Positions 1 through 8,144 of a DNA stretch of 64,000 bases are shown here, in pieces; position 1 is the first letter of the stretch, and each line of letters begins with the position of its first letter. The stretch comes from VRUE01 sp963702035 (GTDB lineage: Bacteria > Actinomycetota > Thermoleophilia > Solirubrobacterales > 70-9): the NCBI GenBank assembly GCA_963702035.1, contig OY969700.1, positions 992,001 to 1,056,000 on the forward strand, read 5' to 3'. Below the pieces are notes generated by a model, which was not told where the DNA came from, did no database searches, and saw only the letters and a program-made list of their open reading frames with translations. The position numbers and the translations under genes are program-made.

Positions 1-131
1 CTGACCCGCTCCAGCAGCGGCACCCGCTGGTCCTCGGCCAACTCGAGAACACGCTGGTTGAAGTCGAGCCAGGAGAGCTCGCGGTTGGAATAGAGGGCGG
101 GATCGTCGATCGGCCAATCGTACTGGCGCAC
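1..131 (-). CDS. ppk1: Polyphosphate kinase 1, N-terminal part (cut by window edge)
   Basis: Reading the minus strand from a GTG at 131 gives a protein beginning VRQYDWPIDDPALYSNRELS and continuing WLDFNQRVLELAEDQRVPLL. The NRELSWLxFNxRVLELA stretch followed by PLLERV is the hallmark N-terminus of Ppk1, which makes polyphosphate reversibly from ATP. The GTG is preceded by a purine-rich GGGGAGGGGAAGG stretch that serves as ribosome binding site. It starts 20 bp after the PHP-glycosyltransferase gene stops, so it is the last visible gene of the polyphosphate operon. Only about 43 codons lie inside the window. Confidence 0.88.
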   Translation of the reverse strand, partial: MRQYDWPIDDPALYSNRELSWLDFNQRVLELAEDQRVPLLERV

Positions 132-151
132 CCCTTCCCCTCCCCCATGCC

Positions 152-2458
152 TCAGGCCGCTCGGGAAGGAGCTTGCCTGCTCGCCGCGGGCTCGGCGAGA
201 GCCCGCCGGTAGCCATTCCCGAGCTGCTCCATGGCCCGCTCCCAGGAGCGGGTCGCGACCGCGCCCCGCGCCGCCTCGCCGAGGCGGCGGCGCAGCGCCG
301 GAGACGCGGTCAGCTGCAGCACCGCCCCGGCCAGGTGGTCGGGGTCGGGCTGGCAGAGGATGCCGGTGTGGCGGTTCTCGATCAGCGCCGCCGGCCCCCC
401 TTCGCCGACCGCGACGACGGGCAGGCCGCTGGCGCCCGCCTCCAGCACCACCTGGCCGTAGGTATCGGTGCGCGAGCAGAAGAGGAAGAGATCGGCGCTG
501 GCGTAGGCGCGAGCGAGGTCGTCGCCCTCGAGCCAGCCGAGGAAGGTCGCGTGCTCGCCAAGCCGGGCGCGCAGCTCGCCCTCCTCGGGGCCGCCGCCGG
601 CAAGCAGCAGGTGCAGGCGCGGCTCGACGACGCGCGCCCGCAGGAAGCTCTCGGCGAGCAGATCGACCCCCTTCTCGCGGGTCAGGCGGCCCGCGTAGAG
701 AACCCGCAGCTCGCCCGGGAAGGCGCTGCGCTCGGCCTTCTCGGGGCTGAAGCGGTCAGTGTCGACCCCGCGCTCCCAGCGGTCGATGCGACCCTCCCCG
801 GCACCGAGGCCGAGTAGCGAGCGATCCGCCGCGGGACTCGGCGAGAGGACACGCGAGGGCGCCTTGTAGAAGGCGCCGAGGGCGGCCCTGGAGATTGCCT
901 CCAGGCCGTCGTCACCGCTGCGCACGCCGGTGTAGACGGCGAGCTCGGTGTGGTAGCTGGCGAGCAGCGGCGTCGCGGAGATCCGGCTGAGCAGCGAGGC
1001 GGCGACGCCGGCCGGACCGGGCGCGGTGACGTGGACGAGGTCGTAGCGGCCCTCGGCGAGGGTCTCGGCCAGATCGGGCAGGCCGGGAACCCCGAGGGTC
1101 ATTCCCTCGTAGAAGGGGACCTGCAGCGACGTCGCGGCGGGGAGCCGCCGGTCGACCCCGGGATCGGTGCCGACCACCTCGACCTCGAAGCCGGGCACGC
1201 CGCGCTCGCGGATCTGCTCGATCGTGTGGGTGACGCCGTGCATCGCCTCGATTCCGTCGGCGATCAGCGCGACCCTGGGCCGCTCGCCGGAGCGCCCCGC
1301 CAGCTTCGCCTTCTCGGCGCCGAGGAAGACGGTCGGCGGCGCGTAGGGGATCGCCGGCAACAGCGCCTCGAAGAGGCCGCCCACGGCGGTCTGCACGTCG
1401 CCGCGGGCGACAGCCCCAGTGCCCGCGGCGATCGCGCCGCGCAGGCGCCGGTCGTGGATGCGGCGGGCGCGGCGGTAGAGGTCGGCGTGCGAGAACTCCT
1501 CCGCTTGGAGATGGTCGATCAGCTCGCGGCCGCGCTGCTCGATGCCGATCGAGCGAAGCCAGGAGTCGAGCAGCTCGCGGGCGTCGTCGGGGCCGACATC
1601 GGCGGCAATCGCCCCCTCGCGGGCGGCGCCCTGGCCGACCACGCGCTGGGCGATCTTCAGCACGACGGCCGGGTCGGGCGCTGTGGACTTTGTACGTGCG
1701 CTGGCACGTACAAAGTCCACAGCGGCATCCCCGTGGTCCGCGATGACGAGCGCTCGGGTCGCCAGCGCCATCGCCGCGTGCGCCCACTTGGCGGCACTGC
1801 CCTGCTCGCCACCCGCGGTGGCCTCGCCGGCTCGCATGCGGGCGAGAAACTCTTCCGGCGTGGAGGCGGCCGGCACCTCGGTCCAGGTGCGGCCGATATC
1901 CACGCCGGCGTGATCGTCGGAGCCGCCGATCCCCGTGCTGCCGTTGGTCTCGACGTAGACCACCGCGGGCATGTTCAGCTCCGCGGCGCGCGAGCCGTTG
2001 CGCACCTCCCAGATCGGGAAGAGCTCGGCAAGACGGCGGCGGTGGCGCGGTGTCAGCGGCGCCGCGACGTTGTAGAAGGGATGCGCCAGGGCGCAGGCGA
2101 TCTCCTCCTCATGAAGGTATGCGGCGCAGGCGTTGACGTCGCCGGCGTGTGCCTGCAGCCACTCGTGGTCCCCGGGATCGATCCCGTAACAGAGGATGTG
2201 CACCGCCTGGGGCTCGCCGGCGAAGCGAGCGGTCAGCTCCTCGGAGACGAAGCAGTCGGGACGGCCGGCCAACTCGAGGCAGCCGTCGATCGTGTCGTGG
2301 TCGGTGATCGTGACGAAGGCCATCCCCCGCCGCTTGGCCAGCGCGTAGACCTCCTCGGGCGGCGTCGCGCACTCGGGCAGGCCGAGGGAACGCTGAACGC
2401 CGAGCCGCGAGAACTGCGAGGCGGTGGAGTGGCAGTGCATATCTACACGGGAAGTCAT
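152..2458 (-). CDS. PHP-domain / family 4 glycosyltransferase fusion protein
   Basis: 768 aa with two domains. Residues 1-230 are a PHP metal-dependent phosphoesterase-like domain (VDMHCHSTAS, then VTITDHDTIDG, later GIGGSDDHAG, all metal-ligand motifs). Residues about 390-755 are a GT-B glycosyltransferase of family 4 (RVALIADGIEAMHGVTHTI acceptor part; LYAGRLTREKGVDLLAE; FCSRTDTYGQVVLEAGASG with the donor-binding EAGASGLPV motif). The two domains together are unusual. It lies between a CHAD gene (14 bp gap) and ppk1 (20 bp gap), so it is probably co-transcribed with polyphosphate genes; its substrate is unknown. A perfect palindrome is inserted in frame near residue 250, in the inter-domain linker. 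Confidence 0.85.
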   Translation of the reverse strand: MTSRVDMHCHSTASQFSRLGVQRSLGLPECATPPEEVYALAKRRGMAFVTITDHDTIDGCLELAGRPDCFVSEELTARFAGEPQAVHILCYGIDPGDHEWLQAHAGDVNACAAYLHEEEIACALAHPFYNVAAPLTPRHRRRLAELFPIWEVRNGSRAAELNMPAVVYVETNGSTGIGGSDDHAGVDIGRTWTEVPAASTPEEFLARMRAGEATAGGEQGSAAKWAHAAMALATRALVIADHGDAAVDFVRASARTKSTAPDPAVVLKIAQRVVGQGAAREGAIAADVGPDDARELLDSWLRSIGIEQRGRELIDHLQAEEFSHADLYRRARRIHDRRLRGAIAAGTGAVARGDVQTAVGGLFEALLPAIPYAPPTVFLGAEKAKLAGRSGERPRVALIADGIEAMHGVTHTIEQIRERGVPGFEVEVVGTDPGVDRRLPAATSLQVPFYEGMTLGVPGLPDLAETLAEGRYDLVHVTAPGPAGVAASLLSRISATPLLASYHTELAVYTGVRSGDDGLEAISRAALGAFYKAPSRVLSPSPAADRSLLGLGAGEGRIDRWERGVDTDRFSPEKAERSAFPGELRVLYAGRLTREKGVDLLAESFLRARVVEPRLHLLLAGGGPEEGELRARLGEHATFLGWLEGDDLARAYASADLFLFCSRTDTYGQVVLEAGASGLPVVAVGEGGPAALIENRHTGILCQPDPDHLAGAVLQLTASPALRRRLGEAARGAVATRSWERAMEQLGNGYRRALAEPAASRQAPSRAA
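1679..1724. repeat. 46-bp perfect palindrome inside a coding sequence
   Basis: Two 21-bp arms (left begins CGCTGTGGACTTTG, ends ACGTGC) are perfectly complementary around a 4-base loop. The element keeps the PHP-glycosyltransferase frame open and encodes a peptide around AVDFVRASARTKSTAP in the linker between domains. A 46-bp relative with the same ends lies at 58218-58263 between a response regulator and a histidine kinase. Confidence 0.9.
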
Positions 2459-2472
2459 CGGTGCCTTCCTCT

Positions 2473-2916
2473 CTATCTATCGTTCAGGTCACCTCCAGAT
2501 TCGCCCCTGAGCAGGGAAAAGGTGTGAAGAGTCGGTGAAACCTCTCGCCAGAGGTCGCCGAACTGGCGGAAGAGCAGCTCGCGGCGGGTGCGCAGCAGGG
2601 TGTGCAGTGACTCGATTCCTTCCGCGCGGGGCAGCATCACGTCGCAGTCGTGGATCTCGCCGAGCACGCTCTGCAGCCGCTTGGCGGCGTCGCGGACGGC
2701 GGCCGCCTCGGGCCCGAGGCACGGCCCGGTGATCTCCAGCACGTAGCGCAACCGCTTGGCGGCGATCCGCATGTCGTGCTGGGCCGTCGCCGCGGAGGGC
2801 TCGAGCGCGGCCGGGGCCAGCGAGCGCAGCTCCTCCAGCCGCGTGCGCACGATCCGCTCGGCGTTGAGGCGCAGCGGCGCCGCCGGGTCGAGGCCCTCCA
2901 CCTCGCGCGGCCTCAT
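2473..2916 (-). CDS. CHAD domain protein, second half
   Basis: 147 aa. Contains the CHAD signature AQHDMRIAAKRLRYVLE, a conserved-histidine helix, followed by a helix with a DAAKRLQSVLGEIHDCDVM motif. CHAD domains are helical bundles rich in basic residues that bind polyphosphate (family knowledge). The length fits one of the two four-helix halves of a full CHAD domain. Its ATG overlaps the TGA of the upstream half (ATGA), so the halves are translationally coupled and probably form one heterodimeric fold. Neighbours ppk1, ppx and pst genes agree with a polyphosphate role. Confidence 0.85.
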   Translation of the reverse strand: MRPREVEGLDPAAPLRLNAERIVRTRLEELRSLAPAALEPSAATAQHDMRIAAKRLRYVLEITGPCLGPEAAAVRDAAKRLQSVLGEIHDCDVMLPRAEGIESLHTLLRTRRELLFRQFGDLWREVSPTLHTFSLLRGESGGDLNDR

Positions 2917-3389
2917 CGCTTCGCCGCCTTGACCAGCTTGCGCAGGCGGCGGCGCAGCTTCTTCAGGCGCTTGGCGGCGAGATAGGGCGCCAGTTCCTCG
3001 TTGGCCCGCTGTTGCTCCCGACGCAGACGCTCGATCAAAGCCTCGATCGCCGCGCGATCGGCCTCAGGCACCTCGCCGGCAAACCCGACGAGGAACTCGA
3101 TCGCCACGTCGCGGTCGCGACGCTCGCCAAGCGCATCGGCCAGCCTCTTCACCCGCTTCAGCGCCTTGCGATGCCGCTTCGCCGGAAAGGCCGGCGCAAA
3201 CACCTCAAGCGCCGCCCGCAGCCGCCGCGTAGCAACCCGCATGTCATGCAGCGCCTCAATGTCCTCAATGTCGAGAACCCCCTCCGAGTGCTCAAAAACC
3301 TCCGCAGCCCGCACCGCCACCACCCGCTCAGCCGAAGCCGAGAACGTCTCCTCGCAATCGAACCCCGGAACGTCAAGCGCACGCGCCAC
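2913..3389 (-). CDS. CHAD domain protein, first half
   Basis: 158 aa. Carries its own CHAD signature (EALHDMRVATRRLRAALEVF) and a KRLADALGERRDRDV helix, then a very basic C-terminus (AAKRLKKLRRRLRKLVKAAK). Like the gene it overlaps by 4 bp, it corresponds to half of the canonical CHAD domain. No CYTH or other domain is attached. An inverted-repeat element (3408-3525) lies directly upstream, so it would be in the leader or mark the end of the preceding ppx transcript. Confidence 0.86.
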   Translation of the reverse strand: MARALDVPGFDCEETFSASAERVVAVRAAEVFEHSEGVLDIEDIEALHDMRVATRRLRAALEVFAPAFPAKRHRKALKRVKRLADALGERRDRDVAIEFLVGFAGEVPEADRAAIEALIERLRREQQRANEELAPYLAAKRLKKLRRRLRKLVKAAKR

Positions 3390-3407
3390 GCACTGAGGCT
3401 AACCACT

Positions 3408-3525
3408 GTCGCCGGTCCCGGTAGGGGTGGAGCGTCTTGTACTTTTTCGGTGCCGGCACTCCGGGCGACAGCCCACCGGCGCCACATCGAAAAAGTTAAG
3501 CGGAACCCCTGCCGGGATCGGCGAC
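3408..3525. repeat. Inverted-repeat element, family A, copy 1
   Basis: Outer arms of 21 bp (GTCGCCGGTCCCGGTAGGGG and its near-complement ending GGATCGGCGAC, two G-T type mismatches) enclose a core with CGTCTTGTACTTTTTCGG near one end and CGAAAAAGTTAAGCG near the other. The same core, in the opposite orientation and with completely different arms, is found at 18028-18142. Confidence 0.85.
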
Positions 3526-4451
3526 TACGCCGCTAACCGCGCCGGCGAAGAACCATTGGCGTTGCCGTTGAGCTGATCGAGGACGACGCCCTCGCGCAGG
3601 CCCCCCTTGCCGATCTGCAACGGCTGCCCAAGCAGCTCGGAGAGTTTCTCCAGCAAGAGCACGCCGGTGGCGAGGATGCGCACCCGTTCGGGGTCGAGCT
3701 CGAAGCGGCGCGCCACGTCGGCGGCGGGGTCGCTGCAGAGGACGCGCACCCCCCGCTCCAGCGTCTCGTACTCCAGCACCGCCCCGACCAGGCGGCGCAG
3801 CGAGGTCGCGCTGCCGCCGACCGCGACGGCCTGGGTGGGCTGCTCGACCTCCACATCGGCGAAGAGGTCGTCGATCCGGTCGCGAATCTTGCGGATCTCG
3901 GCCGCCGACGGTGGGTCGGAGGCGATCAACTCGTCGGCCAGCACGCCGGAGCCGACCCGCCAGGAGCGGACCTCCCGCACACCGCCGGGGACGGTGCCGA
4001 GGATGACCTCCGAAGAGCCGCCGCCGACGTCGACGACGCCGACCAGCCCGTTGACCGGGTGGCCGAGCGTCTTGGTCGCGCCGATGAAGGAGAGGCGGCC
4101 CTCCTCCTGCTCAGAGAGGATCTCGACGGGAACGCCGGCACCGTCGCCGATCTGCTTGGCGACGACAGCGCCGTTGCTCGCTTCGCGGACGGCCGCGGTC
4201 GCAACCGCGCGGATCGTCTCCGCGCCCAGCTCGCGCGCCAGCCGCACCTGCGTCGCCACGACCTCGGCGACCTCGGCGGCCTTCTCGACCGGAATCTCCC
4301 CCGAATCGCGAATCGCCTTGTTGATCCGCGTATAAGCCCGCTGCTCCATCACCTTCTTCAACTGCCCATCGACCGGCTCGGCGACGAGCAGGCGCGTGGT
4401 GTTGGAACCAATATCTATAGCCGCACAAAGCATCCGGGACTCGTCCCCCAT
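3525..4451 (-). CDS. ppx: Exopolyphosphatase / GppA-family phosphatase
   Basis: 308 aa, the usual size of short actinobacterial Ppx2-type proteins. N-terminal ASKHA fold with phosphate-binding motif AAIDIGSNTTRLLVAE, second motif GVVDVGGGSSEVILG, and AVAVGGSATSLRRL near residue 215. It should hydrolyse terminal phosphates of polyphosphate or (p)ppGpp. The start could be ATG at 4451 or six codons later (MLCAAIDIG), which begins nearer the conserved strand. It lies downstream of phoU and upstream of the CHAD pair, each separated by an inverted-repeat element. Confidence 0.92.
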   Translation of the reverse strand: MGDESRMLCAAIDIGSNTTRLLVAEPVDGQLKKVMEQRAYTRINKAIRDSGEIPVEKAAEVAEVVATQVRLARELGAETIRAVATAAVREASNGAVVAKQIGDGAGVPVEILSEQEEGRLSFIGATKTLGHPVNGLVGVVDVGGGSSEVILGTVPGGVREVRSWRVGSGVLADELIASDPPSAAEIRKIRDRIDDLFADVEVEQPTQAVAVGGSATSLRRLVGAVLEYETLERGVRVLCSDPAADVARRFELDPERVRILATGVLLLEKLSELLGQPLQIGKGGLREGVVLDQLNGNANGSSPARLAA

Positions 4452-4491
4452 GTTCCCAGACGGCTCGGATCGTCAACCGGGGACCTAGCAA

Positions 4492-4622
4492 GGCCAGGGA
4501 CGGGTGGCTCTGTTGGATGTGCCTCGCGAAGCGGCTCCGCAGAGTAATTCCACCGCGAAGCGGTCCAACATAGTGAGCGAAGCGAACCCCGGCACATCCG
4601 GCAGAGCCACCCGTCCCTGGCC
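4492..4622. repeat. Inverted-repeat element, family C, copy 1
   Basis: Perfect 21-bp arms (4492-4512 and 4602-4622, beginning GGCCAGGGACGGGTGG), extended inward by GGATGTGCC / GGCACATCC. The core holds TCGCGAAGCGGC, CCGCGAAGCGGTCC and AACATAGTGAGCG, shared with the element at 21684-21822, whose arms are unrelated. It separates phoU from ppx; it may end the pst-phoU transcript, but there is no T-tract. Confidence 0.87.
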
Positions 4623-4623
4623 C

Positions 4624-5310
4624 CTACGCGCTCGGGTGCGAGGCGTCCTCGAACTCCCGAAAGAGCCCGGTGACGACGAAGGCGACCTGCTCGCCTATAT
4701 CGACCGCGTTGTCGCCGATGCGCTCGATCGCACGCGCCGCGAGCAGCATCGTCATCGCCCACTCGCGACGGTCGGGGTCGTCGCCGATCTCCAGCGCCAG
4801 GCCGAAGCATTCGCGGTTGAGCTTGTCGACCACGTCGTCCTGGCGGACGAGGTCGCGCGCCATCTCGACGTTGCGGTCCTCGAAGGCCCGCTTGCACTGG
4901 CTGATCAGGGTGCGGGTCTGCTTGCCCATCGCGAGGATCAGGCGCACCATCTCCTCGTCGGCCGGCGGCTCGTTGCCGCTCAGCGGGATCACCTTGCAGA
5001 TGTTCACGCACTGGTCGCCCATCCGCTCGACGCTCTTGAGCACGTGCAGGAGGGCCGAGATCAGGCGCAGGTCGGTGGCCACCGGCGACTGCGTGGCGAG
5101 CAGCGTGATCAGCGCCTGGTGCACCTCGAGGTAGCGGCCGTCGATGCGGTCGTCGTCGGCGATCACCAGCTGAGCCAGCTCGACGTCCTGGTGCTCGACC
5201 GCCTCCAGGGTGCGCCCCAGCGCTGTGCTGACCAGGTCGAGCCCGTCGAGGGCGCTCGCCTCGAGCGCGTCCAGGTCCTCCTGATACTGGCTGCGGGTTT
5301 CGGTTGCCAT
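4624..5310 (-). CDS. phoU: Phosphate transport system regulator PhoU
   Basis: 228 aa, normal length for PhoU, made of two three-helix bundles. Characteristic stretches are the ATDLRLISALLHVLKSVERM first-bundle motif with DQCVNI and, in the second bundle, AARAIERIGDNAVDIGEQ, the metal-binding ERIxDxAxxI signature. PhoU links Pst transport activity to phosphate signalling. Its start overlaps the pstB stop (TGATG), so it is translationally coupled. Confidence 0.96.
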   Translation of the reverse strand: MATETRSQYQEDLDALEASALDGLDLVSTALGRTLEAVEHQDVELAQLVIADDDRIDGRYLEVHQALITLLATQSPVATDLRLISALLHVLKSVERMGDQCVNICKVIPLSGNEPPADEEMVRLILAMGKQTRTLISQCKRAFEDRNVEMARDLVRQDDVVDKLNRECFGLALEIGDDPDRREWAMTMLLAARAIERIGDNAVDIGEQVAFVVTGLFREFEDASHPSA

Positions 5311-6194
5311 CAGCCGAACTTCCCGGTCACGTACTGCTCGGTGCGCTCGTCGTCGGGGTTGGTGAAGAGCTTGTCGGTGGGCCCGACCTCGACCAGCTCG
5401 CCGTCGAGCATGAAGACCGTGGTGTCGGCGACGCGCGCCGCCTGCTGCATGTTGTGGGTGACGATGACGATGGTCACCCGCTGCTTGAGCTCGGCGATCA
5501 GCTCCTCGATGCGCAGCGTCGCGACCGGGTCGAGCGCCGAGCAGGGCTCGTCCATCAGCAGGACCTCAGGGTCGACGGCGAGCGCCCGGGCGATGCAGAG
5601 CCGCTGCTGCTGTCCTCCCGAGAGCCCGGCCCCCGGCTTTTCCAAGCGGTCCTTGACCTCCTCCCAGAGACCGGCCCCGACCAGGGCTTCGCGCACCCGA
5701 TCCTCCAGCTCGCCGCGGCTCGTGCCGATAAAGCGCAGGCCGGCCGCGACGTTGTCGTACACCGACATGGTCGGGAACGGATTCGGCTTCTGGAAGACCA
5801 TGCCGACGACGCGCCGCACCGCAACCACATCGACATCGGCGGCGTGCAGGTCGATGTCGTCGAGCAGCACGCGGCCCTCGAACCGCGCGCCGGGAATCTC
5901 CTCGTGCATGCGGTTGATGCAGCGCACCATCGTCGACTTGCCGCACCCCGACGGGCCGATGATCGCGGTCACCTCGCCGGCACCGAAGGTCATGCTGACG
6001 CCCTTCACGGCCTGATGCTCGCCGTAGAAGGCGCTCAGCCCCTCGAGCCGGATCGAGTGCAATTCGCCGCCGGGCCGCGTCGCGGCCGAGGGGGCCTCGG
6101 GCGGGCGCTCAGGGCGTGGCACGACCGGCTGCGCCCGGTCGGCGGCGCTCCCGGGCGTCCCGGCGCCGGTATCGGGATCGTTGAGGTCGGACAT
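5310..6194 (-). CDS. pstB: Phosphate ABC transporter ATP-binding protein PstB
   Basis: About 294 aa from ATG at 6194, chosen because a GGAGGGG ribosome binding site lies 9 bp upstream; an ATG at 6221 overlapping the pstA stop would add nine residues. Walker A IIGPSGCGKSTMV, Q-loop VFQKPNPFP, signature LSGGQQQRLCIARAL and Walker B EVLLMDEPCSALDP are all present; the PNPFPTMSVYDN stretch is typical of PstB. A proline-rich N-terminal extension of about 45 residues precedes the ATPase domain. Confidence 0.97.
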   Translation of the reverse strand: MSDLNDPDTGAGTPGSAADRAQPVVPRPERPPEAPSAATRPGGELHSIRLEGLSAFYGEHQAVKGVSMTFGAGEVTAIIGPSGCGKSTMVRCINRMHEEIPGARFEGRVLLDDIDLHAADVDVVAVRRVVGMVFQKPNPFPTMSVYDNVAAGLRFIGTSRGELEDRVREALVGAGLWEEVKDRLEKPGAGLSGGQQQRLCIARALAVDPEVLLMDEPCSALDPVATLRIEELIAELKQRVTIVIVTHNMQQAARVADTTVFMLDGELVEVGPTDKLFTNPDDERTEQYVTGKFG

Positions 6195-6220
6195 CGGCGA
6201 GGCCCCTCCGTTCGGGTGCA

Positions 6221-7120
6221 TTATCGGGCTCCCAGCGCTTGACTTCTTCGCTGGATCAGTTTGGCGATCAGGGTGACGATCAGGATCATTGCAACGAGGG
6301 TAACCGCCGACCCCCATGCCCTCTGCACCAGTTCGTCGTTGGGCTGCTTCAGATCCTGGAAGATCTGCGCGGGAAGCGAGTTCATCGGCTGGTTCAGGTT
6401 AAGCGTCGTCGCCTTGACGATCGTCGCGGTGAACAGGAGCGGCGCCGTCTCGCCGGCGGCCCGCGCGATCGAGAGCAGGGCTCCGGTGACGATCCCCGAA
6501 GCCGCGCTCGGCAGCACCACGCGGACGATCACCTTCCAGCGCGGGGCGCCCAGCGCCAGGGCCGCCTCCCGCAGCGAGTCCGGGACCAGCTTCAGCACGA
6601 CCTCGGCGGAGCGGGTGACGATCGGCAGCATCAGCAGCGCCAGCGCGGCAGACCCCTTCCAGCCGGCGAAGCTGGAGCCGCCGGTCCCGGCGAGCACCAG
6701 CGTCAGGTAGATGAAGAGGCCGAAGACGATCGACGGCACCCCGGTCATCACGTTGACGAAAAAGCGGACCGCCTGGGCGAGCCTGCCCTCGCCGCCGTAC
6801 TCGGTCAGGTAGAGCGCCACGCCGATGCCGAGGGGGACAGCCACCAGGGCGGCGAAGCCGACGATCTCGATCGTGCCCAGGATGGCGCTCTTGACGCCTC
6901 CTTTGGCGCCGAGGAAGTTCCCGGTCGGGTCGGTGGTGAAGAATTCGACGCTGAGCGCGCCGATGCCTTTGCTGAGGATGTAGAAGATGACGAGGACGAG
7001 CGGCACGATCGCCAGCAGCGTGGCCAGCCAGAGCAACGCGCGGGCGGCCCGGTCGACGCGGCGGCGACGCGGGCTCACGGGCGGAAGGATGCCGCGCGGG
7101 TCGAGCGACGCCGACTCCAC
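6221..7120 (-). CDS. pstA: Phosphate ABC transporter permease PstA
   Basis: 299 aa with six predicted membrane segments. The EAALALGAPRWKVIVRVVLP loop is the EAA motif that contacts PstB, and RAAGETAPLLFTA is typical of PstA. It begins immediately after the pstC stop codon, with no gap, and is followed by pstB. Confidence 0.96.
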   Translation of the reverse strand: MESASLDPRGILPPVSPRRRRVDRAARALLWLATLLAIVPLVLVIFYILSKGIGALSVEFFTTDPTGNFLGAKGGVKSAILGTIEIVGFAALVAVPLGIGVALYLTEYGGEGRLAQAVRFFVNVMTGVPSIVFGLFIYLTLVLAGTGGSSFAGWKGSAALALLMLPIVTRSAEVVLKLVPDSLREAALALGAPRWKVIVRVVLPSAASGIVTGALLSIARAAGETAPLLFTATIVKATTLNLNQPMNSLPAQIFQDLKQPNDELVQRAWGSAVTLVAMILIVTLIAKLIQRRSQALGAR

Positions 7121-8116
7121 CTAGACCCCCGCCGCCGCGATCGGCTTCGATCCCTCGCGCTCGCTGCGGATCACCAGCAGGCGAGCGATCGAGTTGACCA
7201 GCAGGGTGAGGACGAAGAGAACCAGGCCGGCGCCGATCAGGGCGGCTTTGTGGAGCGGATCGGAGGCCGCCTCGCTGAACTCGTTGGCGATCACGGCGGC
7301 GAGCGTGTAGCCCTGGTCGAAGATGCTGTGGCCGAGGATCGGGTTGTCGCCGATCACGATCGTCACCGCGATCGTCTCGCCGATCGCCCGTCCCAGGCCG
7401 AGCATCGAGCCGCCGACGATCCCCCGCCGGGCGTAGGGGAGCATCGAGGTGCGGATCATCTCCCAGCGGGTCGCGCCCAGCGCCAGCGAGGCCTCCTTCT
7501 GGTCGACGGGCACGGTCGAGAGGACCTCGCGGCTGATCGCGCTGACGATCGGCAGGATCATGATCGCCAGGATCAACCCGGCGATGAAGTAGTTGGGGCC
7601 GGCGACGTTTTCGGTCGCGACGAAGGGAATGAAGTGGAAGGTGTCGGCAAACCACTGCTCGGCGGGTTTCAGCTTGGGGATCAGGAAGTAGAAGGCCCAG
7701 AGGCCGTAGACAACCGAGGGCACCGCGGCCAAAAGGTTGACCAGCACGGTCAGGGACCCTCGCACGCGGCGCGGGCACAGCTCGGTGACGAAGAGGGCGA
7801 CGGCGACGGCGACCGGGACTCCGATCACCAGCGCCAGGGCCGAGGTGATCAGCGTGCCGACGACGAGCGGCAGGGCGCCGTAGATCCCTTTCGAGACGTC
7901 CCAGTTGTTTTCGAAGATGAAGCCGAGGACGCCGAACTTTTCGAAGACCGGCCTCGCTTCGAGGGTGAGCTTGATGAAGAAGTAGAGAAGGAGGACCAGG
8001 ATCGCGGCGGAGATCGCGGTCAGCCCGATCCGCACGGCGCGATCGGGAAGGCGCGAGAGGGGCGAGCGATCCAGCGATCGCCCGCCCCCCCTGGCCGCTG
8101 GCGTACCGGCCCCCAC
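7121..8116 (-). CDS. pstC: Phosphate ABC transporter permease PstC
   Basis: 331 aa membrane protein with an N-terminal membrane segment (residues 28-52) and the permease core. EASLALGATRWEMIRTSMLP is the EAA loop, and LGRAIGETIAVTIVIGDNP the PstC-type C-terminal motif. It starts 28 bp after the pstS stop. The extended polar N-terminus is rich in Arg and Gly. Confidence 0.96.
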   Translation of the reverse strand: MGAGTPAARGGGRSLDRSPLSRLPDRAVRIGLTAISAAILVLLLYFFIKLTLEARPVFEKFGVLGFIFENNWDVSKGIYGALPLVVGTLITSALALVIGVPVAVAVALFVTELCPRRVRGSLTVLVNLLAAVPSVVYGLWAFYFLIPKLKPAEQWFADTFHFIPFVATENVAGPNYFIAGLILAIMILPIVSAISREVLSTVPVDQKEASLALGATRWEMIRTSMLPYARRGIVGGSMLGLGRAIGETIAVTIVIGDNPILGHSIFDQGYTLAAVIANEFSEAASDPLHKAALIGAGLVLFVLTLLVNSIARLLVIRSEREGSKPIAAAGV

Positions 8117-8144
8117 CTCTACGCTTCGGTCGGCGCAGCTCGCA

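Noticed and set aside
950..2527. Long plus-strand open frame of 525 codons opposite the PHP-glycosyltransferase gene
   Set aside because: It is the antisense shadow of a GC-rich gene with clear domains; its translation is low-complexity and shows no family.
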